Shown here in pieces: positions 22,822 to 34,428 of a stretch of 64,000 nt of DNA. The notes beneath the pieces were generated by a model, which worked only from the letters and a program-made list of their open reading frames with translations, searched no databases and was not told where the DNA came from. Made by a program: the position numbers and the translations under genes. Location: NCBI GenBank assembly GCA_039707465.1, contig CM077645.1, forward strand, positions 148,176,503 to 148,240,502, in the 5' to 3' direction. Position 1 is the stretch's first letter; the number at the start of each line of letters is the position of its first letter. This DNA is from Rhabdophis nuchalis. Its lineage: Eukaryota > Chordata > Lepidosauria > Squamata > Natricidae.

Positions 22822-23075
22822 CCGTGTTTTCCCAAAAATAAGACAGGGTCTTATTTTCTTTTGCCCCCCGAAATAAGCACTTGGCCTTATTTTTGGGGAG
22901 GTCTTGTTATTTTTGAGGTGTAGGAGGCGGCGAGCATGGTCACCTCATGGCTGCTGCTGGGTTGCAATATTTTCAAGGAGGGCTTATTTTCAGGGGAGCG
23001 CTTATTTGAGTGCATGCACTCAAAAGCCCGATTGGACTTATTATCCAGGGAGGTCTTATTTTGGGGGAAACAGGG
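22822..23075. mobile_element. TA-flanked MITE (CCGTGTTTTCCC family)
   Basis: Ends CCGTGTTTTCCCAAAAATAA and TTATTTTGGGGGAAACAGGG form an inverted repeat. Several internal AATAAG/CTTATTTT motifs repeat the subterminal sequence. TA flanks at 22820-22821 and 23076-23077 fit a Tc1/mariner-like target. There is no coding capacity. Confidence 0.75.
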
Positions 23076-23076
23076 T

Positions 23077-24130
23077 AGGTTTAATGGGCAACATTCTAAG
23101 ACACAGTACGTACATATAACTTCAGGCTGCCTCCTTCATGTGCATCAACATGCTCTACATTGACTACGTACACAGATCTGGAGTTGAGTTAAAAGGAAAC
23201 ACACTTTGCATAAAGCAGAGCACCTAAAGCCACCCACCGGTTGTCTCAGCTATGCATGGATGAAGAGATAAAGATAGCAGTGAGCAGATATATCCTTTGG
23301 AAATAATTAGAAGGCTGTCATGCCCTGGGCAAGGAGGCTGTCTAGATTTGCACATGGAAGCAAACATCTTGATAGTCACTGTTCTGTATCTTTGGTTTAA
23401 AGACATACCTTGTTGCAAATAATTCCTGGGCATCAGCACAACTCAGCTAACTTTCTGGCTGCAGGATGCATGGTCCACCATTATTATGTTTCTAGCTCCA
23501 TCCGTCCTGATAAATGAAGTATTGCTAGCGGTTAGCTTTAGTGTCCTAGCCAGTTATTAGTCCACGCAATTTAATAATAATAACAACAGTAACAACAACA
23601 AGTCAGCAATGTAATAACTTTAGAGGAAATGGGGTTTGCGGGGGGGGGGAAGGCACCTGAACTTGAGTTGGTTGTCATGACAACAGAATAGATTAGCGCT
23701 ACAAGGAAAGAAGGAAGCAATATATTGTTCCGAAAGACAAATGACTCTAGCAAGGCTGCAATAGCTCAAAGTTGCTGGATGCCTGCGATTTCAAAATCCA
23801 CATTAGGGACAGCAGATTTCTTTGCTGTAAAGCCACCTTTTGTGTTTTATCCAATGGCAAATAAATGTTTATTCAAACTTTATGGCATCCTCTACCTGCC
23901 TGGGATGTGAAAGATGTTGGGAAACTCCTTCTTCACCTATATACAGACCTTTTCACTGCGTTGTCTCATCTTCTCAGGCGAGATTCAGAGAACCCACTTC
24001 CAACAAGGAGCCTTGGACTCTTTCAGCTGCAGCCCTTTCCAACCATCCTTCCAGCTGATTATTTTTTAAAAATGGTCCCCCTCCAGGCCCAGCATCAATC
24101 CATAGACTTCTTGGACAATAATATACTATA
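23077..24130. other. non-repetitive intergenic DNA with an RFX-like palindrome
   Basis: Apart from a G10 run near 23640 and short AAC/AAT runs, no repeat family was recognised. It contains the 14 bp palindrome described separately. Confidence 0.45.
23671..23684. promoter_or_regulatory. candidate RFX X-box palindrome
   Basis: GTTGTCATGACAAC is a perfect 14 bp palindrome and follows the RFX-factor pattern GTTNYCATGRNAAC. It sits in non-repetitive DNA about 12.4 kb past FARS2. Function is inferred only from the motif. Confidence 0.35.
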
Positions 24131-24138
24131 ACTCCCTC

Positions 24139-24290
24139 CAGCTGTGGGATTCACTTACCTTCCCTACCGGTTCGCAAATGTGAGCATGTGCAGTGCTCGT
24201 GCGTTACACCAGGGCGGGTGGGCGGAGGCTCCCACAGCCCCTGCTACCAGTTTGCCAGAACAGGAGAGAACCGGCTGAATACCACCTCTG
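24139..24290. mobile_element. hAT-like MITE (CAGTGGTGGGATTC family), perfect 8 bp duplication
   Basis: It runs from CAGCTGTGGGATTCACTTAC to CTGAATACCACCTCTG. The 8 bp ACTCCCTC is present at 24131-24138 and 24291-24298. The body matches 18388-18571. Confidence 0.88.
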
Positions 24291-24298
24291 ACTCCCTC

Positions 24299-24657
24299 CC
24301 TTTGGGTGTGGGAAGCACCCTTGTCTGGACGTTGCTTTCTTACAATGTGCTCATTAAATCTTCTACTCCATTATTGTGGGAAAGCCACTCTATAGGTATA
24401 GGATGTGGTTCACTAGAAGATGATTTGTTCAGAGCTGGCTTAGCTCTGCTATAGCCCACAATGGTGCACATGTTGGAAAGAAAATGAATTGTGTTGTTGT
24501 CCTCAGCCTGCCTGTAGACTACAGAGAAATTGACCACAATCAATTTCTGGCTCTGCATCCAAAGAAGTTATCCCCCACTCGTCAATAAAAGCATGGAAAT
24601 CCAGATCACTTCATTCTCTCTTGTACAAATGGCATTTCAATTGGTTGGCTTTGATAG
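24299..24657. other. intergenic DNA, nothing recognised
   Basis: No ORF or repeat signature recognised. Confidence 0.5.
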
Positions 24658-24775
24658 GCATGATACTTTTATGTACACTGAGAGCATAAGCACCAAAGAC
24701 AAATTCCTTGTGTGTCCAATCACACTTGGCCAATAAATAATTCTATTCTATTCTATTCTATTCTATTCTATTTTA
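24658..24775 (+). mobile_element. LINE 3' end with (ATTCT)n tail
   Basis: TTTATGTACACTGAGAGCAT, ACAAATTCCTTGTGTGTCC and TTGGCCAATAAATAATTC match the 3' end at 2930-3030. About seven ATTCT units follow. This is the clearest tail-to-microsatellite junction of this LINE family in the window. Confidence 0.8.
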
Positions 24776-24882
24776 TTTCCTACTCTCTACCTTTGCTGGC
24801 CATTTTATACTGGACTATCTCATATGAAAGCTCTATATTTTGGGTATTTTGTAAGCAGGTTCCAATCTAGAATGAAGTCCTT

Positions 24883-24951
24883 CCTTCCTTCCTTCCTTCC
24901 TTCCTTCCTTCCTTCCTTCCTTCCTTCCTTCCTTCCTTCCTTCTTTCCTAA
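24883..24951. repeat. (TTCC)n microsatellite
   Basis: About seventeen TTCC units. Confidence 0.95.
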
Positions 24952-25969
24952 GCAGGTTAAGCCCTTGCAGTTAAAGCATTGGCTGTTTTTATCTCTGAAC
25001 TTAATGACCTTGACAAATGTTCTGCCAGTTTTTTCTTTCTCTCCCAGATACCAGGAAGAAATGTAAAACTGTTCTTGCTAAGGTTGTTATTTATTTAGCC
25101 AATGAATATAGCCACACGTCTCACTATAATAGGACTCTGAGTGGTGACCAGCCAACAATTAAAAACAAACATAACAACCATTAAAAACAATAAAACATTA
25201 ATAAAAACCAAGATGTCAGGACAACAGCATCCAAAACTCAGTGTATCCATTTTACTGGCTTTCCATGAGATCCCAAAAACCATGGATTGTTGGAAAAACC
25301 ATGTTTTAAGGGCCTTCTGGAGGTTTATAGGTAAGGGCCTAACCTTATCTTGTGAGAAATAACGTTGAAGAGGGCTGGACCAGAACAGTTTTCTCATCCC
25401 TCCTCAAAAACCATACCCACCAATCAATTGACACTTGATTATGTATGATCATACCATACATTCTAAACTATTAACAAACACACCCACCATTTCTCCCAGA
25501 ATCCACTCAGATCTGAGTTATTCTCAGTTGGGTACAGCTACTCAAAGACATAGATATAGCTCGGAATGAATCGCAAAACTCTTTCAAAAGTACCAAGGAG
25601 GTAACAAGGGCATATATTAAACACATACAAATATGTGAACACAATCCTTAAATAAACACCCCACAAGACTCACAATGCCACTTTTAAGGGGGTGTAACGT
25701 CACTCTCCATATCAACCTGCAGCCAAAATATAATTGCTTGGAATCAAAGGAGGAAGCCAACTGACACAACAAATATTCGGGCCTCACAGGCAATTGTCGA
25801 AGTTTCCTCTGAGCCCTTCATCTTTGACCTTATTGCTTGAAGGACACTGCTGAAGATAATGGCAGGTGGACACTGAAAAAAGGGATCTATGTCACGTGAA
25901 CATTGCATTATGGGTGTGAGTATGCCTGTGCTTTCGGCATGCAATGACAAAAAGGTTAGTCATCACTGT
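24952..25969. other. possible old minus-strand retroelement 3' region
   Basis: From about 25085 the text (TTATTTATTTAGCC at the start; ACCATGGATTGTTGG, CCTTCTGGAGGTTTATAGG inside) has the layout of a minus-strand LINE 3' UTR. No coding part or family was identified. A lone hAT-like right end lies near 25940-25975. Confidence 0.3.
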
Positions 25970-26101
25970 TCTGGGGTATTCATCAGTACAGTATCTATTT
26001 TATCTATTTATTAATTGCTTTAATTTTGTTGTACATCTCCCAGAGTCACTTGTTTTATGAAATGGGTGGCCATATAAATTGGATGACTAAAGAAATAAAA
26101 G
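25970..26101 (+). mobile_element. LINE 3' end remnant
   Basis: TCCCAGAGTCACTTG...AATGGGTGGCCATATAAATT is a recognisable LINE/SINE 3' terminal motif of reptiles. The family is not resolved. Confidence 0.45.
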
Positions 26102-26102
26102 C

Positions 26103-26470
26103 TATATAGGTAGTCCTTGACTTAACAACAGCTCATTCTTTTGAGGTCTAGTGGTAGATGCTACCCCATCATTCCCCAAGAGATTAGAATGGCCCCCACT
26201 CTATCTCTCCTCCGGAAGGTACTGCCAGCAGGCCTAAGGAACACAGAGCGGGATAAAGCCCATTAAATGGCTCATGTGATGTGTTGTCACCAGGGTGGGG
26301 CTTATTATATTATTTTATTAATTTATCATGTGATTATTTTCTTTTATTAGTTTTCCTGTTTTATATATGAGATTTTTATATTCCTGTAAGCCGCCTTGAG
26401 TTGCCATGTGTGAATGGGTGGCAATATAAATTCCCTAAAATAAGTAAATAAAATAAATAAATAAATCATC
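26103..26470 (+). mobile_element. MITE stub followed by a LINE 3' end with AAAT tail
   Basis: TAGGTAGTCCTTGACTTAAC at 26107-26126 is one end of the CAGGTAGTCC MITE. It is followed by coding-end-like text and CCGCCTTGAGTTGCCATGTG...GGTGGCAATATAAATT with AAAT units. The LINE probably inserted into or next to the MITE. Confidence 0.5.
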
Positions 26471-28080
26471 ATGGCTGAAATAAGATTCATTTTTGTACTG
26501 TGTTTCTTGTGTATGAAGAGAGGGAAGTAAAGAGGCGTCTTTGGCCCCCAGCCCTGCTTCGAAACTAATTTTATGCTACATTCCTCTATACTTTTTTCCT
26601 TATTTTAATTTCTGAGGTGATGGGTGATTGGTCAAACCAATTTGTGGGTGAGGGCTCAGCTTTTGGGCATCTGTTAGGTGGAGAATTTAACCTCTAGTCT
26701 GTGTGAGCCACTCTTGCTCTTCGGTGCAAGTTACTTTCACACCTAATAAAAGATGATTTTGGAATCTGTGACAGTTACCAAGGAAACACTTCACCTTTAG
26801 CAGGTCAAATAATTTAAACATAATTTCTGGTGGACTGTGTGACATAAATAGCTGAAAGGATTTCACAACCTTAATTTTTTTTTTTTTTTTGGCAAGGCAA
26901 AATTAAGTGGTACATAGGCTGATGTTGTTTGCATTCTCCTTTTCCCTTCATCCAGAGTCTTCAACTTCCAGCATTCATGAAAAGCATTGTGCAGCTTTCC
27001 ATGCCAACTTTTGGATCACTGTTGTGCTTGTAGCATAATCCACAACTTTTTGTTGATGAAAGTTAATTTGGAACTGGGACTCCCTTCAGTATAAAAATGA
27101 AGCTACAAGGGTGATGATATGCGGTTATTAACTTTATCATGGATTTAAATTTAATTGTGGCATTGCAGGCAAAAGCCAATTGGCAAATTGTTGGTTTTTT
27201 TCCTACCACAGATGGTTTGTTCTACCTTTTGATTTTTTTAAATAATGCATCTGCTACAGCTTCTGCCTGTTTTAAGGATAGTAACCAAATGCTTGTAGGA
27301 ACATACTGATCTCATTAATGCCTTTAGGGTCCTTTTATTAAAAACATGCTACTACTTACCAATGTTTTCAAGATCCAAGAATTAACTAGGAAAAATGTCC
27401 AGGGATTTGGAACATCTGATATAACAACTGACTAGGATGTTACTATGCTCCTGGATGCTTTCCAGGATCTTCTGAAAGAGGCTTTACAGCTGGAGATGAA
27501 CACTGGTCCATCTCAATGTATGTATATTACAGGATAAAGACCAGTTAATGTACAAGTTATAGCCATAATTCCATATTTTATAGCCCCAATGAAATATGAC
27601 TGAGACACCAACTTTATTTCCAGCACAGTTAGTATAAACATATGTTATATATCTAAATCTATATTTTCCACTACTCCCAGAAAGAAGACATTTCAAAGGA
27701 GACTCTGACTGTTTTCTAGCCATCATGGGACATTAAAGGAGATACTTCCCTTACCCTCAAACTAATCATAGCTCCATTAAACTTTACATATACAAATTGC
27801 AATCATATATTTCAAAAATTCAATCCAGTTAGATTTTATTATTGGCTGGTTCTATTCTCTTTGCCATCCAAATTTGTAATCCATTTTATCTGCATTCAGG
27901 TTATTTTCTCTCTCTGTATCCATTATTGCATTCCATCAAAAAAGATAAAATACTTACCGAGAACGGTCGCCAATTTGATTCTTCTGAATATATTTGTATT
28001 CTATCTTATTTTGCCCATTTCCCATTAGTGACTCACCATGTCTAGGGAAAATGTTAAACTTCTGCAACATGCTCCCTTTT
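26471..28080. other. long non-repetitive intergenic stretch
   Basis: No exon, SINE or LINE recognised in 1.6 kb, unusual for this window. It is a candidate for conserved non-coding sequence, but conservation cannot be judged from one sequence. Confidence 0.4.
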
Positions 28081-28151
28081 CCTTCCTTCCTTCCTTCCTT
28101 CCTTCCTTCCTTCCTTCCTTCCTTCCTTCCTTCCTTCCTTCCTTCCTTCCT
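28081..28151. repeat. (TTCC)n microsatellite
   Basis: About seventeen uninterrupted CCTT units. Confidence 0.95.
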
Positions 28152-28663
28152 GGTTTTATGTGATTCAGCTGTAGTTTCCTAATTCTTTCTATGTCCTGAT
28201 AATGATCAATTAATGAAAAATACATTTGTCAAAATGTTACCATTGGCTCACATTTGGGATTAGGTTAATTGTCATCACTTCAAGAAATCCAAGTGTCCAA
28301 TTATTTTTTTTTAGTTTGAAATAAGTACAGTTTGGCTCCTTGTATTGAGAGGCTCGTCTGACATTCTGCTAAATCTTCACAATTTGAGCATACTGCAACA
28401 GTGGGACTAATTATGCTTAACTTTTAATAGGTAACCTGCAGTCTCACTACAACTTTTTTTTATTACTCATAAAGGGAGGATCTCCGGTCTGAATTAGGCT
28501 TGCAGTACCAAGGGAAGTTAGGTTACTCAGAAGATATATTTGGTGCTTCCCCTCCACTAGAAACATCTGCAAATAAACTCATCTCCTTCCGTGTATTAAG
28601 ATAATAATCAGAATTTCCCAGTCATTTCCTGACTTGGGTGTTAATTTCAGAGGAACTGCATGT
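28152..28663. other. intergenic DNA, nothing recognised
   Basis: No ORF or repeat signature recognised. Confidence 0.5.
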
Positions 28664-28671
28664 GGCTAGCC

Positions 28672-28806
28672 CAGGGGTGGGCAAACTTTGCAACTTTAAG
28701 TCTGAAGGACTTCAGTTCCCAGACTTCTCCAGCCAGCTTTGCTGGCTGGAGAAGTCTGGGAGCTGAAGTCCTTCAGACTTAAAGTTGCAAAGTTTGCCCA
28801 CCCCTA
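28672..28806. mobile_element. 135 bp near-perfect foldback hAT-type MITE
   Basis: The arms of about 66 bp are almost perfectly complementary, with only about two mismatches, around a TTT centre at 28739-28741. The ends are CAGGGGTGGGC and GCCCACCCCTA. Flanking GGCTAGCC (28664-28671) and GGCTAGAC (28807-28814) match at 7 of 8, fitting a hAT target duplication. RNA from it would form a long hairpin. Confidence 0.88.
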
Positions 28807-28808
28807 GG

Positions 28809-29020
28809 CTAGACCAACCTAGAACTAAGGAGACATTTCCTGACAGAACAATTAATTGACTTGTCTCCAGAGGTTGTGTGTGCTCCAACACTGGAGGTTT
28901 TAAAGAAGAGATTGTCTGAGATGGTATACAGGGTTTCCTGTTGTGCATGGGGTTGGACTAGAAGACTTCCAAGGTCCATTCCAACTCTGTTATTTTGTGA
29001 TTCTGTTATTCTGTTAGTAA
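28809..29020 (+). mobile_element. CR1 LINE 3' end
   Basis: Degenerate coding text (CTAAGGAGACATTTCCTGAC ... TTAAAGAAGAGATTGTCTG) is followed by GGGTTGGACTAGAAGAC...CATTCCAACTCTG. A TATTCTGTT-type tail closes it. It starts directly beside the foldback MITE. Confidence 0.8.
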
Positions 29021-29536
29021 GACTTGTCTCCATATAGGCTGAACCAATTCAGAACACACCCTTACATTGATGGATGAGAAAGCAAGAGTTTGTATACATT
29101 CTATATTATGAGTAGTGCTCCAGGTGGGTGACCGCCTGCCTAGTTTTGCAATTCCTAGAGCTGCCAAAAGATTCGCCAAAGATTGATTGACTATAGTGGC
29201 AAGATTTCCTAATTTAATTTAAAAAAAAGTAAAATAGGTGAGCTAAGCCTCTGATAAGCACAGCAAAGCTATTTTATTTTTTAAATAACAATAAAAAAAG
29301 CAGATTAGAAAAGCAGGATTCTGCTCATGAGGTCAATGTATGTTCCCTATTTTTTAAAAAATATAATTCTGGCTGTAAAATTATTAATCTGAATAGACGT
29401 TTTTGGTAGCTAAAGATTGTAGTCAACCTCTGGGAAGGTTGAGGGCCAGAAAGGAGGTAAGTTGCCCCTGCTGCATGTATTGGTAAAGCCAGGACAACAA
29501 AACCACAGCACAAATATGGCGTGTCTAGGAGAGACT
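29021..29536. other. intergenic DNA, nothing recognised
   Basis: No ORF or repeat signature recognised. Confidence 0.5.
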
Positions 29537-29544
29537 TCCTAAGG

Positions 29545-29874
29545 CAGTGTTGGCAAACTTTTTCTGCACCAAGTGCCAAAATGGGAGCGCTCAAGCAAGC
29601 ACAGGCCAGAAACTGGAAGAGCAGCCGCCCGGCGACCTGGTCTTCTGGTTTCTGGTGCATATGCATGCATGAAGCCCAGTTGGCCATGCGCATGCTGGAA
29701 ACCAGAAGATCATCTTGGCGGCATGCGCATGCACACTGGGCGGCTGCTCTTCCGGTTTCCGGTGCTCCCATGTGTGTGAAGACCAGGCTGGCTCACCAGA
29801 ACCCAGAAGAGCAATGGCTCAAGTGCCCGGAGAGGGCCACTTTCAGCATGTGTGCCATAGGTTCGCCATCTCGG
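29545..29874. mobile_element. non-autonomous hAT-like element
   Basis: It starts CAGTGTTGGCAAACTTTTTC, ends ATAGGTTCGCCATCTCGG, and has GC-rich internal inverted segments (CAGTTGGCCATGCGCATG). TCCTAAGG (29537-29544) and TCCTAAAG (29875-29882) match at 7 of 8. The 148-aa minus-strand frame across it is spurious. Confidence 0.75.
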
Positions 29875-30084
29875 TCCTAAAGGTTGTATGTCTCTGTGTG
29901 AAATTAAACCAGCTGCTTCAGTGGTAGGAAAGAAGCTGTTGTCTATGGAGATTCTCAGTTGTCCAGGTCATAGTTGTCCCAAAGGTGGTTTTTCAAAGGC
30001 AACTGGACTTCGTTTTTCCTTGAAAATATTTTGCTTCTCATCCAGTTCCAAAGAAATTTCTTGGATGGGAAATTCTCCTTTGGG

Positions 30085-30303
30085 AAATAGCAATAGCACT
30101 TAGACTTATATACCACTTCATTGTGCTCTACAGCCCTCTCTAAGTGGTCAGCATATTTCCCCCAACAATCTGGGTCCTCATTTTGCCAACCTCAGATGGA
30201 TGGAAGGCTGAGTCAACTTTGAGCCGGTCAAAATTGAACTAATGGCAGTTGGCAGAGTTAGCCTGCTATACTGCATTCTAACCACTGTACCACCACGGCT
30301 CTT
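30085..30303 (-). mobile_element. tRNA-derived SINE (family B)
   Basis: Minus-strand head GAGCCGTGGTGGTACAGTGG carries the A box. The remainder follows the copies at 6483 and 47987 and ends in ATATAAGTCTAAGTGC. Confidence 0.85.
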
Positions 30304-30574
30304 TTGCAACAGCGACCGTTACATGAGTCCAGACACCCCTATTTCTGCAGTCTGGGTGAGGAGGCATACCATTGTGGCTCTCTCATTTTGGGGGAGTCCT
30401 ACCAGAGAGGCTTACCCTGGGGAGGGGGGGGGGCAGAAGGAAGAGCAATCAAATATCAAAATGCTGCACAGAACCAGAAAGGACCACCAAACAAGTATGG
30501 ACTTGTTTGTTTATGAGATCTAGGCCCCACACTAATAAACAACATTTAAGGCGGCTCAGGAACAAAAAACAAAA

Positions 30575-30998
30575 CTTATTTATTTATTTATTCGAATTTA
30601 TACCCCACCCTTCTCCTTGTTAGGACCCAGGGCGGCGCACAGGCATTATTTAAAACCATAAATACAATATACATCATTAAAATATATTAAATTATTTAAA
30701 CCCGTGCTAAAACCCACATTAAAACCCTACCAAAATTATAATTTATGTATAAAAAGTCAGAAACGGGGGGCTATCCTAGGCCGGCTTGATGGAATAAATG
30801 CGTCTTAAGACGTTGGCGGAAGAGGCGAAGGTCCGAGATAGTGCGAAGGGGGTAGGTCGTTCCAGAGGGCCGGGTGTGCCACAAAGAAGGCCCTTCCCCT
30901 GGGTGTCACCAACCGGCATTGCCCAGCCGACGGCACCCGGAGAAGACCCTCTCTGTGGGAGCAGATCGGACGAAGGGATGTATGGGGCAGTTTTAACT
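30575..30998 (-). mobile_element. L3-like LINE 3' portion, minus strand
   Basis: The tail TTTATTTATTTATTCG sits at the left. The minus-strand ORF remnant reads THTSLRPICSHREGLLRVP, then VTPRGRAFFVAHPALWNDLPP. It is 5'-truncated near 30998 and faces a plus-strand copy at 31338. Confidence 0.85.
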
Positions 30999-31337
30999 CC
31001 CATGTTAAAACCAATTAAATCCAATTAAAGTGTAAATCAGGATGCATTCGAAACACCTTTAAAACACCCAGGATATCCCAGATGTTATCAGCTTCAATCC
31101 ACTTACCTATGGGAAAAAATACTAGGGGGAGGGGTAGAGGGACAAATAAAAAGGCAAAAAGTGAAAAAGATTTGTGAATGGCTAAATTGACTTATGGAAC
31201 ACGGAGAGAAATATGAAGCACAGTGAATGGATTGAAAAAGAATACTTGATTTAACATGATTTTTTTTTAAAAAAAAAACCCCAACAACTGCTCTTAATCA
31301 AGCAAAGCAGCTCTTTTGAATTAATCGATGTGTAAAA
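30999..31337. other. spacer between two head-to-head L3 LINE fragments
   Basis: AT-rich, with an A-rich tract near 31262-31280. Nothing coding. Confidence 0.5.
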
Positions 31338-31975
31338 TGTCTACATGGGGCTTCCCTTGAGGTGCACTCGAAAGCTGCAGTTAGTCCAGAATGCAGCCGC
31401 GCGGGTGATTACGGGAGCGCCTAGACACTCCCACATAACACCTATCCTGCGCGAGCTGCACTGGCTTCCTGTGGTCTTTCGGGTGCGCTTCAAGGTTCTG
31501 ACGACCATCTTTAAAGCGCTCCATGGCTCGGGGCCTAGTTATATGCGAGACCGCCTCCTGCCCCATACATCCCTCAGACCAATATGCTCCCACAGAGAGG
31601 GCCTCCTCAGGGTGCCGTCGGCCGGACAATGCCGACTGGCGACACCCAGGGGGAGAGCCTTCTCTGTGGCAGGTCCAGCCCTTTGGAACGACTTACCCCC
31701 TGAACTTCGCACCATCTCTGACCTCCGCCTCTTCCGCAAGTGTCTTAAGACACATTTGTTCCATCTAGCCGGCCTAGCGTAGCCCCCTATACTGACTTTT
31801 AGATAGTTTTTAAATTTGGGGATTTTAATCTGGTTTTAGCACAGGTTCTATTGAATTAGTTTTTAAAATTTTATATGATGTTTTGTATGTATTTTAATTT
31901 TCCTGTGCGCCGCCCTGGGTCCGTTTGGAGAAGGGCGGGGTATAAATTGAATAAATAAATAAATAAATAAATAAA
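31338..31975 (+). mobile_element. L3-like LINE 3' portion with (AAAT)n tail
   Basis: The frame 31345-31782 is open and encodes the last 145 residues of the L3-like ORF2 (MGLPLRCTRKLQLVQNAAAR to KCLKTHLFHLAGLA). The 3' UTR ends in GAGAAGGGCGGGGTATAAAT, then about seven AAAT units. Confidence 0.9.
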
Positions 31976-32667
31976 AGTGGCCACATGAGGAATATGCATC
32001 TTTGTCAAACCCCTCAGGGTAGAACTTCGTGTGACACAGTTATTTCTCAAAAGAACATTTCTACTTTACAAAATTCAGCTCCTATATAACGGAAAGTTCA
32101 AAGGAATAGGGGAAAGGAACTTTTCTTGTTAGAAAATCACCATCGTGCTGGTTTTGGCTCACAAGCCAAAAGTAAAAAAGGGCTTTTGGAAACCTTACAT
32201 CTTTCGCTGGTCTCCACAACAAGTTGTGGTCTTGGTTGTTTTATTTAGCAAAATCACATCTATCAGAAAAGAATGGTAGCATTAAGTAGAACAGGCTAAT
32301 TATATGGTCCTCGTGTATTTATATTTTCCAGTCACATACCCCACCTTTCTACCAGGAGCTCATGTTAGTCTCAGTAGCAATTACTTTTTCCTTCTATTCT
32401 CTACAACAGCCCTGCGAGGAAGGCTGGACTAAGAAAGACTAACATCATCTAAGAACTGCATAGTTGAAATCGAATTTCTCTGGTCCTATGACTTGTTCAC
32501 AACTCTTCTCAAAACTGGAACAATAGGAAAGCATCGCATTTATTGATTCCATGTTTTTAATCTATATTCATATGACTATCTTATTGTTGTCATCACTCCA
32601 ATTATCAGTTCTCTAGGGGCAACATCCATGATTATTGAGGGACCAATCAAAATCATCCGTCTTAATT
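31976..32667. other. intergenic DNA, nothing recognised
   Basis: No ORF or repeat signature recognised. Confidence 0.5.
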
Positions 32668-32767
32668 TCTGTCTTTCTTTCCTTCCTTCCTTCTTTCTTT
32701 TTTCTTTCTTTTTTTCTGTCTCTCTATCTTTCTTTCTCTCTTTCTTTCCTCTCTTCCTCTCTCCTTT

Positions 32768-32827
<60 letters not shown>

Positions 32828-32870
32828 TCCTTCCTTCTTTCCTGGTTTCTTTTTTCTTCTATCTTTCTTG
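32668..32870. repeat. (CTTT)n-rich polypyrimidine tract
   Basis: Degenerate CTTT/CCTT at the edges and about sixteen pure CTTT units at 32768-32829. The 82-114 aa Phe/Ser/Leu frames across it are artefacts. Confidence 0.95.
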
Positions 32871-34119
32871 TATTAATTTGTATTTTAAAATTTTACAAAG
32901 TAAAAATAATTCAAATTTAAAGAAGAAAAAGAAAAAAATAAGCAAGAAAGTAAAGATAAACGGAAAAAGGAAAAGATAAGAAAAGCTTCCAGATGTGCAC
33001 TCTGGCAAACTACAACATTTCCAAGAGGGCAGAGACAACAGGAAGGCATAGACCAATGGCCAGATAACAAGGCAGGGCCAGCAAAATCTCTCTGGACAAG
33101 GAGAGGCCAAGAGATAACCCTCCTGTACTCCAGACAGCTTCTTCTTCTGAGGAGATAGCAGGATTTAAAGTTGCAGTTGACTTGTGAATTGAGTGACTGG
33201 GAGAGAGAACTAGCTTATAGCTACAACTGAGCCTTTAAGGGTTTTGGACTCAATTAAAAACTTCAATCAGCCTTTTCTGATCTGATGTCCTCTAGGCATC
33301 ATTACACCTTGGAGAGAGGTACACTTCTCTCTAATTGGCTCTACCTGCCATACTACATCTGGCAAGGGTGGCCTCTTGCAGCTCCTGACAATTGAAAAAT
33401 GCCAAAATGTGAGACTCAGAAAACATGCCTTCTGCCCTCTGGAGCCCTTTACCGCTAGAGTTCAGAACAGTCTGATCCTGCTGGCCTTTTAGAAAACACT
33501 TTAAACTTCTTCATCCAGGTCTGGGGGTTAGAAGATTAGTAGAAACCACGTGGTTTGTTTTATTCTTGAGGTTTTACCTTTCTTTTTCTTCTGCTTTGAT
33601 TACAGTTATTTACATTGCTTTTTTGAAATTTAAAACTAAATTTAAATTTTAATAATCCAGAGTCATGTTACTGAGAGGGGTGGCAAATATAATTAATTTA
33701 TTGATAAATTACCATTCCCAGAATTCTGAAAGAGGTTGGTATTTTTAAAAGGAGACATGGACTAAGTAATAGAAGCCTCACTAATAGCTAGAAATTGACA
33801 GTATTCTTTAGAGAGAAGATATTCAGTCCATTCTGGATGTGGCTACTTTTAAGATATTGCATTTGGAAGGTAAAAATATATTTGGATCTAGATGTGACAT
33901 GGAGGTCAAATAGGCATATAATTGTATGTTTCCTTGGTTTACTCTTGTCTCTTGAAGTATAATAGACTGTTTACTGTTATTGTGGCCTGCTATAATATAT
34001 TGTATATAATGAGCATGGCTGTCCTGGACGTCTATGAGAAATTTCAGATAAATTAAAATGCAGCTACCTGACATTTAGACTGGGACTAATTAGTGGGCAC
34101 CATATGCCATTGTATATTT
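32871..34119. other. intergenic DNA with one weak LINE 3' end
   Basis: At about 33400-33690, text like CTGGAGCCCTTTACC, AGAAAACACTTTAAACTTC and TGAGAGGGGTGGCAAATATAAT resembles a degraded plus-strand LINE 3' end. The rest was not recognised. Confidence 0.4.
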
Positions 34120-34428
34120 ATGCTCAGGCTCAATCCCTCCAAGACTGAGTGCCTGTGGTTCCCGTCATCCCGATTTGTCCACCTAGTTCCAACTTTGGTG
34201 ATAGGGGGAGAAATTTTACCCCGCTCAAAAAGGGCCCGCAATCCTCTTGGATACGCGACTTAGCTTAGAAGAACATCTGACAGCTGTGAACAGGGGGGCC
34301 TTTTACCAGGTTCACCTGGTACATCAGTTGCACCCCTTTCTGGATCGGGATGCCCTGTGTACAGTCATTCATGCCCTCGTCCTTTCTCGCCTGGACTACT
34401 GTAATGCTATCTACATGGGGCTGCCCTT
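34120..34428 (+). mobile_element. L3-like LINE, left part (interrupted copy)
   Basis: Degenerate coding text for the segment SLEEHLTAVNRGAFYQVHLVH to LVLSRLDYCNAIYMGLP. It stops at CTACATGGGGCTGCCC, where another L3 copy has been inserted; it resumes at 35070. Confidence 0.85.

Noticed and set aside
29325..29771. 148-codon minus-strand frame rich in Ala/Cys
   Set aside because: Lies across a non-autonomous hAT element whose GC-rich inverted segments keep frames open.
32628..32979. Phe/Ser/Leu-rich frames of 82-114 codons
   Set aside because: Translation of a CTTT-rich tract.
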